Origin: Novosphingobium sp.
GTDB lineage: Bacteria > Pseudomonadota > Alphaproteobacteria > Sphingomonadales > Sphingomonadaceae
Reading direction: 5' to 3'
Assembly (NCBI GenBank): GCA_030830245.1
Contig: JAURNJ010000328.1
Coordinates: 1-11,715, forward strand
Length of the DNA: 11,715 bases
Shown here: positions 6,750 through 11,715 of the stretch, piece by piece
Position numbering within the stretch: the stretch's first letter is position 1
Layout: each line of letters opens with the position of its first letter
Program-made: the position numbers and the translations under genes
The notes under the pieces: model-generated
The model's database searches: none
Told to the model about the DNA's origin: nothing
Seen by the model: the letters and a program-made list of their open reading frames with translations, nothing else

Positions 6750-8560
6750 GCGACGAAAGCCCAGTCGACGCCTTCAAGAGCCTGCTCGCCGGCGCCAGCC
6801 GGGCGATAGCGCACGACCCGGAGGTAGAGGTTAGCTGGACCGCCGATGCGCCAAGCGCCGCCGGCAACAATTTCCGTGTCACCATGCCGGGCCGGGGCCT
6901 TTCCACCGACAACGCCATGCTGGCGCGGGGCACGGCAGACAGTTTCGCGCTCAAGCTGCGACACCATAACGAAGCACTCCACGCCCGGCACGCGCCCGCC
7001 GATCCTCTCGCGCGCGCCTGTTTCGATGCGGTCGAGCGCGTGCGTTACGAAGCGCTGGGCGCGAACGACTATGCGGGCATCCGCTCCAACCTCGACGCAT
7101 CGACCGCCGCCCGGATGGCTTCCGATCCCATCGCCAGGGCTGCGAGCGCCAGCGACGTGCCGTTGCAGACTGCCCTTGCGCTGATGCTGCGCGAGCACCT
7201 GACCGGCCAGCCGGTCCCACCTTCTGCACAGGGCGGGGTCGACATGCTGCGCAGCTGGATCGAGGAGAAGGCAGGCAGCGACTTTGCGGGCCTGTCCGAC
7301 CAGATCGACAACCAGCGCGCTTTCCAGTCTCTCACGCTCGACATGCTGCGCCATCTCGAATTGACCAATCCCGACCAGCCGCAGGAGCCGACTGACGACT
7401 TCGACGACCAGGAGGGCGAGGACGAGACTGAGGACGATCAGACCGGCGACGATTCGGGCGAGGAGCAGCTCCCCACCGAAATGACCTCCGAAGCCACCGA
7501 AGGCGACGAGGAAGGCGATAGCGACGCACAGCGCGAGGCAGGCGAAGAACTCGACGATGCACAGGACGGCGACGATGGCGACGAAGGCATGCTGCCCGTC
7601 CGCGCCAATCGCCCATGGACCGACATTCCCGACAGCTTCGACTACAAGGTCTATACCGAGCAGTTCGACGAGATCGTCGGGGCCGCCGAGCTGTGCGACG
7701 AGGAGGAGCTGACCCGCCTGCGGGCCTATCTCGATGCACAGTTGAAGGGGTTGCAAGGCGTCGTCACCAAACTCGCCAATCGGCTCCAGCGCAGGCTGAT
7801 GGCGCAGCAGAGCCGCAGCTGGGATTTCGACCAGGAAGAAGGCCTGCTCGATGCCGCGCGGCTTGCCCGCGTGATCGTTTCTCCCGGCTCGTCGTTGAGC
7901 TACAAGGTCGAACGCGACATCGAGTTCAAGGACACGGTGGTAACGCTCCTGCTCGACAATTCGGGCTCTATGCGCGGGCGGCCGATCTCTATCGCCGCGA
8001 TCAGCGCCGACGTGCTAGCGCGCACGCTTGAACGCTGCGGGGTCAAGACCGAGATTCTCGGCTTTACAACTCGCGCCTGGAAGGGCGGGCAAAGCCGCGA
8101 GGCATGGCTGGCCAACGGCAAGCCGGGCAATCCGGGCCGCCTCAACGATCTGCGCCATATCCTTTACAAGAAGGCGGACGAGCCGTGGCGGCGCGCGCGC
8201 AAGAACCTTGGCCTGATGATGCGCGAGGGGCTGCTCAAGGAAAACATCGACGGCGAGGCGCTGCTCTGGGCGCACAGCCGTCTGCTCGCGCGGCCCGAGG
8301 ATCGCCGCATCCTGATGGTGATTTCAGACGGTGCGCCGGTCGACGATTCGACCCTCAGCGTGAACTCCGCTGGCTATCTCGAGGCGCACTTGCGCAAGGT
8401 GATTGAATGGATCGAGAGCAAGAGCCCGGTCCAACTCGTTGCCATCGGCATCGGCCACGACGTTACCCGCTACTATCGACGCGCCGTCACCATCATGGAC
8501 GCGGAACAACTTGGCGGCACGATCATCGAGCAGCTTGCCGACCTTTTCGAGGAGGAATGA
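6746..8560 (+). CDS. cobT: CobT-type cobaltochelatase subunit (von Willebrand A domain)
   Basis: In aerobic cobalamin synthesis CobT pairs with the AAA+ protein CobS to drive cobalt insertion by CobN. This protein has 604 residues, near the usual about 600-630. The N-terminus ([16 protein letters not shown]) and helical region (about 1-205) match CobT style. A strongly acidic low-complexity linker rich in Asp, Glu and Gly spans about 215-282. A von Willebrand A domain follows (about 395-600) with the metal-ion-dependent adhesion motif DNSGS (Asp404, Ser406, Ser408), a candidate Thr441, and Asp528 in ISDGAP. GTG start at 6746, immediately after the transaldolase stop; no better in-frame start exists upstream because the TGA precedes it. 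No cobS or cobN lies in the window, so the chelatase role rests on the family. A different chelatase or chaperone role with a MoxR-type ATPase is possible. Confidence 0.9.
   Translation: MSDESPVDAFKSLLAGASRAIAHDPEVEVSWTADAPSAAGNNFRVTMPGRGLSTDNAMLARGTADSFALKLRHHNEALHARHAPADPLARACFDAVERVRYEALGANDYAGIRSNLDASTAARMASDPIARAASASDVPLQTALALMLREHLTGQPVPPSAQGGVDMLRSWIEEKAGSDFAGLSDQIDNQRAFQSLTLDMLRHLELTNPDQPQEPTDDFDDQEGEDETEDDQTGDDSGEEQLPTEMTSEATEGDEEGDSDAQREAGEELDDAQDGDDGDEGMLPVRANRPWTDIPDSFDYKVYTEQFDEIVGAAELCDEEELTRLRAYLDAQLKGLQGVVTKLANRLQRRLMAQQSRSWDFDQEEGLLDAARLARVIVSPGSSLSYKVERDIEFKDTVVTLLLDNSGSMRGRPISIAAISADVLARTLERCGVKTEILGFTTRAWKGGQSREAWLANGKPGNPGRLNDLRHILYKKADEPWRRARKNLGLMMREGLLKENIDGEALLWAHSRLLARPEDRRILMVISDGAPVDDSTLSVNSAGYLEAHLRKVIEWIESKSPVQLVAIGIGHDVTRYYRRAVTIMDAEQLGGTIIEQLADLFEEE
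7388..7591 (+). repeat. Low-complexity acidic tract inside cobT
   Basis: Codons for about residues 215-282 of CobT are dominated by GAC, GAG, GAA, GAT and GGC, giving a run of Asp/Glu/Gly/Gln with few hydrophobics. It links the helical N-terminal part to the von Willebrand A part and is typical for CobT, where it is thought to be flexible. Confidence 0.75.
8551..8556 (+). promoter_or_regulatory. Ribosome binding site of the nitroreductase gene
   Basis: GGAGGA lies inside the last cobT codons, four bases before the GTG at 8561. It supports this non-ATG start and, unlike the first TGA|GTG junction, could recruit ribosomes independently. Confidence 0.65.
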
Positions 8561-8564
8561 GTGA
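8558..8564 (+). other. TGA|GTG junction, cobT to nitroreductase, same reading frame
   Basis: The same heptamer TGAGTGA as at 6743 joins the cobT stop (8558-8560) to the nitroreductase GTG (8561-8563). The frames are again identical (6746 and 8561 differ by 1815). Thus 6095-9223 is one frame of 1043 codons interrupted only by two TGA codons before the final stop. Confidence 0.85.
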
Positions 8565-9223
8565 ACGTTACTGATGCCGTGATGAGCCGCCGGTCGATCC
8601 GGTCCTTTACCGACCAGCCGGTCGATCCCGAGGTGCTGCGCCGCGTGCTCGACAAGGCGCGCTGGGCGCCGTCGGGCTGCAATTACCAGCCGTGGGAAGC
8701 ACATGTCGTCACCGGCGAACCGCTGAAGCGCTTGCAGGAGGCCATGATCGCTTCGGAGATGCAGAACCCGCAGGAATACAGCTTTTCCGAGCCGGACAAG
8801 TCGGAGCTGCACAAGGGGCGGCTGCAGTCACTCGGCGCGAAGATGTACGGCACGCTGGAGATCGCGCGTGAGGACACCAAAGCGCGCGGCGATTTCTCGC
8901 GCCAGAACATCGTCAGCTTCGGTGCGCCGGTGCTGCTGCTGAACTATATCCGTCGCTCGTTCGGGCCGCCGCAGTGGTCCGATGTCGGCATGTGGCTGCA
9001 GACGATCATGCTGCTATTGCGCGAGGAAGGCCTCGATTCCTGCCCGCAGGAATGGATGTCGCTTTACGCTAAGGTGCTCAAGGCCGAGATCGGCGTGTCG
9101 GACGAGGATTACATACTGTTTACCGGCCTTGCGATTGGTTACCGCTCGCCGGACGATGCAGTGAACACCTGGGAACGCGAGCGTGCTCCGCTCGACGAGC
9201 AGGTCACCTGGCTGGGGTTTTGA
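8561..9223 (+). CDS. Nitroreductase family FMN-dependent oxidoreductase
   Basis: A 220-residue flavoprotein of the NfsA/NfnB-like fold, which uses NAD(P)H to reduce nitro groups, quinones or other acceptors; cytoplasmic. Visible landmarks: the FMN-phosphate contact motif SRRSIRSF (9-16), the segment WAPSGCNYQPWEAHVVTG (about 35-52), a central dimer-interface helix region around PPQWSDVGMWLQTIML, and the C-terminal FMN/substrate segment GLAIGYRSPDDAVN followed by a conserved-type Arg and a WLGF end. Length and motif order are normal. The GTG start gives the typical MNVTDAVMSRRSIR beginning. It follows cobT with zero spacing and precedes cysS by 29 bases. It is not recognisably BluB, the B12-pathway member of this fold, so its position after cobT should not be taken as evidence for lower-ligand synthesis. 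Physiological substrate unknown. Confidence 0.9.
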   Translation: MNVTDAVMSRRSIRSFTDQPVDPEVLRRVLDKARWAPSGCNYQPWEAHVVTGEPLKRLQEAMIASEMQNPQEYSFSEPDKSELHKGRLQSLGAKMYGTLEIAREDTKARGDFSRQNIVSFGAPVLLLNYIRRSFGPPQWSDVGMWLQTIMLLLREEGLDSCPQEWMSLYAKVLKAEIGVSDEDYILFTGLAIGYRSPDDAVNTWERERAPLDEQVTWLGF

Positions 9224-9252
9224 GGCGTTGACCTGACGGCGCGGGCGACGCA

Positions 9253-10716
9253 ATGGCCCCGGCCATGACCGAAGCCGCGCCGCTCACCTTGTTCAATTCG
9301 CTGACAAGACAGCTCGAACCGTTCGTGCCCGTCCACCAAGGCGAGGCGCGCGTCTATACCTGCGGGCCGACGGTCTACAACTATCCGCATATCGGCAACA
9401 TGCGCGCCTACGTCTTCGCCGACGTGCTGGGCCGCACGCTGAGCTTCAAGGCCTACAAGCTTACCCACGTCATCAACATCACCGATGTCGGCCACCTGAC
9501 CGACGATGCCGACGCGGGCGAGGACAAGATGGAGAAGATGGCCGCGCAGCAGGCGCAGTCCATCTGGGACATCGCCGAGCACTACAAGCAGGCATACTGG
9601 GCCGATGTCAGGGCGCTCAACATCCGCCAGCCCGCGCAATGGACCGTGGCGACAGACTACGTCCCGCAGATGATCGAGTTTGCAAAGCAGATCGCTCCGA
9701 AACACTGCTATGAACTCGATTCCGGGCTTTATTTCGATGCCTCGACCGTGGCGGATTATGGCCGCCTTGCCCGCGCCAATACGGAAGAAGGCGAGGGCCG
9801 GATCGAAGCGGTCGAAGGCAAGCGCAATGCCGCCGACTTCGCGATCTGGCGCAAGACCCCGCCAGGCGAAAAGCGCCAGATGGAATGGGATTCGCCGTGG
9901 GGCAGGGGCGCGCCGGGCTGGCACCTCGAATGCTCGGTGATGTCGGGCGAAGTGCTCGGCTTTCCCTTCGACATTCACACCGGCGGCATCGACCACCGCG
10001 AAATCCACCACCCCAACGAGATCGCGCAGAACCAGGCGAAGTGCTGCACCAACGGGCTGGACGTCGCTGAAAACAGCGGCGCGCGGCTGTGGATGCACAA
10101 CAATTTCCTCGTCGAACGCAGCGGCAAGATGAGCAAGTCGTCGGGCGAGTTCCTGCGGCTGCAATTGCTGATCGACAAGGGATACCATCCGCTCGCCTAC
10201 CGGATGATGTGCCTGCAGGCTCATTACCGCAGCGAGCTGGAGTTCTCGTGGGAAGGCCTTCAGGCGGCACAGACTCGGCTGAAGCGGATGGTGATGCGCC
10301 TTTCTGTGGCAGATCAACCGATCGACCAACAGCGGGCGGAAGAGGTCTTAAATGATTGGGAGCGTCGATTTGACGAGGTGATGAGCGACGACTTGAATAC
10401 CCCATCTGCATTGATTTTGCTCGAACAGGCTGTCGTATCGAATTTTCAAATGGACCTAAAGCGGCCCTACATTGAGCGGATGGACGCCGTTCTCGGCCTG
10501 AACCTCCTTACTCTCAAGCGCACCGATTTCCGCATCCGCCCCAAGGCCGCGACAATCACCGAAGCCGAAATCGAAGCCGCGCTCGCCCGCCGAAAGGAAG
10601 CCCGCGCGGCGAAGGACTTCGCCACCTCCGATGCAATCCGCGACGAGCTGGCCGCGAATGGCGTCGAGGTCATGGATGGCGATTCGCTCGGCTGGGAGTG
10701 GAAACTCGGCGACTGA
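9253..10716 (+). CDS. cysS: Cysteinyl-tRNA synthetase
   Basis: Class I aminoacyl-tRNA synthetase that charges tRNA-Cys; essential and cytoplasmic. From ATG 9253 it has 487 residues. The Rossmann catalytic core shows YTCGPTVYN (35-43), the HIGH-like HIGN (46-49) and KMSKS (292-296). Zinc-site residues by family analogy are Cys37, Cys227 (HLECSVM), His252 and Glu256 (IHHPNE). The sequence GGIDHREIHHPNE differs from the more common GGxDLxFPHHENE, and I regard this as a lineage variant. The DALR/anticodon-binding part is at about 335-430, with a C-terminal domain ending WEWKLGD. ATG 9265 (MTEAAPLTLFNSL) is an equally plausible start, as neither has a clear Shine-Dalgarno. Bases 10311-10480 have notably lower GC than the rest of the gene. 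It sits between the nitroreductase and the DUF3828-like gene. Confidence 0.97.
   Translation: MAPAMTEAAPLTLFNSLTRQLEPFVPVHQGEARVYTCGPTVYNYPHIGNMRAYVFADVLGRTLSFKAYKLTHVINITDVGHLTDDADAGEDKMEKMAAQQAQSIWDIAEHYKQAYWADVRALNIRQPAQWTVATDYVPQMIEFAKQIAPKHCYELDSGLYFDASTVADYGRLARANTEEGEGRIEAVEGKRNAADFAIWRKTPPGEKRQMEWDSPWGRGAPGWHLECSVMSGEVLGFPFDIHTGGIDHREIHHPNEIAQNQAKCCTNGLDVAENSGARLWMHNNFLVERSGKMSKSSGEFLRLQLLIDKGYHPLAYRMMCLQAHYRSELEFSWEGLQAAQTRLKRMVMRLSVADQPIDQQRAEEVLNDWERRFDEVMSDDLNTPSALILLEQAVVSNFQMDLKRPYIERMDAVLGLNLLTLKRTDFRIRPKAATITEAEIEAALARRKEARAAKDFATSDAIRDELAANGVEVMDGDSLGWEWKLGD
10311..10480 (+). other. Low-GC patch within cysS
   Basis: My hand count gives 84 G or C in 170 bases (about 49%), against about 60% in 10141-10260 and 63% in 10481-10600. 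Codons such as TTA, AAT, TTT, GTA and ATT cluster here, whereas neighbours use GC-ending codons. The frame is intact and encodes part of the DALR domain. Confidence 0.7.
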
Positions 10717-10740
10717 TCGGGCAGGCTGGCGGAAAGGAGA

Positions 10741-10744
10741 GGAG
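10741..10744 (+). promoter_or_regulatory. Ribosome binding site of the DUF3828-like gene
   Basis: The purine-rich GGAAAGGAGAGGAG ends five bases before ATG 10750, with GGAG at 10741-10744. It is the strongest Shine-Dalgarno in the window and fixes this start. Confidence 0.7.
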
Positions 10745-10749
10745 AATCG

Positions 10750-11244
10750 ATGTCCGCCCTTGTCGCCCTGATGCTTGCCGCCGCGCCTGTCAGCGCTGCC
10801 GACCGCGCCACGCTCGACGCTGCAACCCGCGCGATCTGCGCGCCCTACCGGCGCGAAACGAACTATGAGGCAGTGTGGGAGCGCGACATCTGGTCTGCCG
10901 ACATGCGCCGCCTGATTGCCGAGTGGCAGGCTGTCGTGCCCACTGACGAAGTCGATGCAATGAACGACGGGGACTGGGTCTGCCAGTGTCAGGACTGGGA
11001 CGCGAAGAAGTTCCGGATGAAGATCACCAAGCGCGAGGGCAAGGGCCGGGATGCCGCTCTCATCGGCGTGGACTTCAACCTGGGTCACGGTGAGCCGCGC
11101 GACGCCTACCTCGAATTCCGGCGGGAGCAGGGGCGCTGGGTGGTCGATGACATCTATTCCGAACCCTATGCCGACGGCATCAAGGCCGCGCTGATCCAGA
11201 CCATCGCCGAAGACAAGGCCCTGTTGTTGCAGGCAAAGCCATGA
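10750..11244 (+). CDS. Small exported DUF3828-like protein
   Basis: A 164-residue protein of unknown function. The N-terminus is a short signal peptide (MSALVALMLAAAPVSA, probable cleavage after residue 16 or 17), lacking a lipobox, so it is predicted to be soluble in the periplasm. The mature part has the pattern I associate with DUF3828: acidic helical segments, DGDWVCQCQDWD (72-83, Cys77 and Cys79), then beta strands with AALIGVDFNL and GRWVVDDIYSEPYADGIKAAL near the end. Family assignment is by eye. Three cysteines remain in the mature protein (30, 77, 79), so a disulfide is possible. It follows cysS by 33 bases and its stop overlaps the start of the dehydrogenase gene as ATGA, so the two are probably translated together. 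No function can be assigned. Confidence 0.8.
   Translation: MSALVALMLAAAPVSAADRATLDAATRAICAPYRRETNYEAVWERDIWSADMRRLIAEWQAVVPTDEVDAMNDGDWVCQCQDWDAKKFRMKITKREGKGRDAALIGVDFNLGHGEPRDAYLEFRREQGRWVVDDIYSEPYADGIKAALIQTIAEDKALLLQAKP
11241..11244 (+). other. ATGA stop/start overlap, DUF3828-like to dehydrogenase gene
   Basis: The TGA stop at 11242-11244 shares bases with the ATG at 11241-11243. This second ATGA overlap in the window indicates translational coupling and decides the start of the dehydrogenase. Confidence 0.85.
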
Positions 11245-11715
11245 CGATCACTGCGCTCAGCGTGCACACCCGGCGATTTCTCGAAGGCCGTTTGCCCGAT
11301 TGGGTCGAGCCGCGCTGGTTCGCCAATGCCGAGGAACTGACCGCGATTTTGCCCGAGGTCGAAATCGGATGGTTCGACGGCGCCGGTTGGTCTCATACCC
11401 TTTCAGCACCGAAATCTGCGCCGAAGCTGCGGTGGCTCAACACCTTCGCCGCCGGTATAGAAGCCTTCCCGCTGGCGTACTTGCGCGATCATGGCGTGGT
11501 CCTGACCAACGGAGCGGGCGTCAACGACATCGCCGTTGCCGAATATGTCATTCTCGGCATGCTGGTGCTGGCCAAGAAGTATCACGAGGTGGTGCGCGCG
11601 CAGGACCGCAGCGAATGGCTGCCCGATGCGCCGGGCAAGATCGAACTGCACGGCACCAGGGCGCTGATCGTCGGATCGGGGGCAATCGGGCAACGGGTCG
11701 CCGCCATGCTTGCCC
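11241..11715 (+). CDS. D-isomer-specific 2-hydroxyacid dehydrogenase (3' partial)
   Basis: NAD(P)-dependent oxidoreductase that interconverts 2-keto acids and D-2-hydroxy acids. The frame runs off the right edge after 158 codons, so roughly half of a normal about 310-330-residue protein is visible. The N-terminal substrate-binding domain (1-95) includes PKLRWLNTFAAGIEAFPL (61-78), the usual place where the substrate carboxylate loop (AAGIE) lies, and VVLTNGAGVNDIAVAEYVI (86-104), the hinge into the nucleotide-binding domain. The Rossmann glycine motif GSGAIG is at 145-150. The catalytic Arg, Glu and His lie beyond the window. Substrate class (phosphoglycerate, glyoxylate/hydroxypyruvate or other) cannot be settled from this half. 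It is coupled to the upstream DUF3828-like gene by an ATGA overlap. Confidence 0.88.
   Translation, partial: MTITALSVHTRRFLEGRLPDWVEPRWFANAEELTAILPEVEIGWFDGAGWSHTLSAPKSAPKLRWLNTFAAGIEAFPLAYLRDHGVVLTNGAGVNDIAVAEYVILGMLVLAKKYHEVVRAQDRSEWLPDAPGKIELHGTRALIVGSGAIGQRVAAMLA

Noticed and set aside
6350..7756. Long open frame on the minus strand (468 codons) opposite the transaldolase gene and cobT
   Set aside because: It lies wholly antisense to two well-recognised genes. The translation resembles no family I know, and long antisense frames are expected in GC-rich DNA with biased third positions.
9139..10329. Long open frame on the minus strand (396 codons) opposite cysS
   Set aside because: cysS is unmistakable on the plus strand with all its motifs. 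The antisense product has no domain I recognise and crosses the nitroreductase-cysS boundary.
1..11715. Possible defence system, mobile element, CRISPR array, tRNA gene or integration site
   Set aside because: I read both strands for repeats, recombinases, nucleases and tRNA-like folds and saw none. Gene content is housekeeping and metabolic with uniform composition apart from the small cysS patch.

Overview
The window looks like an ordinary, gene-dense chromosomal segment of a GC-rich alphaproteobacterium. The protein flavour suggests Sphingomonadales (Sphingomonas, Novosphingobium or Erythrobacter-like), but that is inferred from gene style only. I see no tRNA, rRNA, insertion sequence, phage gene, CRISPR array or resistance cassette. 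No gap between genes exceeds about 110 bases.

Layout: a partial Ada-type alkylation-repair protein runs rightward from the left edge. It meets, tail to tail, the end of a leftward four-gene run. In transcription order that run is a putative tandem-hotdog thioesterase (start near 5985), the replication-restart helicase PriA, a secreted HExxH metalloprotease-like protein with TPR-like repeats, and a glutathione S-transferase. From the 106-base divergent gap at 5989-6094 a rightward run starts: a transaldolase-family protein, CobT (cobaltochelatase-type von Willebrand A protein), a nitroreductase, cysteinyl-tRNA synthetase, a small exported DUF3828-like protein, and a D-2-hydroxyacid dehydrogenase cut by the right edge.

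Gene packing is very tight. ATGA stop/start overlaps join priA to the protease gene and the DUF3828-like gene to the dehydrogenase gene. The transaldolase, cobT and nitroreductase genes lie in one reading frame, separated only by single TGA codons each followed directly by a GTG start (identical TGAGTGA heptamers). The two runs read as compact transcription units that mix housekeeping genes (priA, cysS) with accessory enzymes; shared function within them is not evident from sequence.

I did not find a convincing new defence or mobile system. The points most worth a second look are the in-frame TGA|GTG junctions, cobT without cobS or cobN beside it, active-site residues that argue for transaldolase rather than fructose-6-phosphate aldolase, a low-GC patch inside cysS, and the periplasmic protease translationally coupled to priA.
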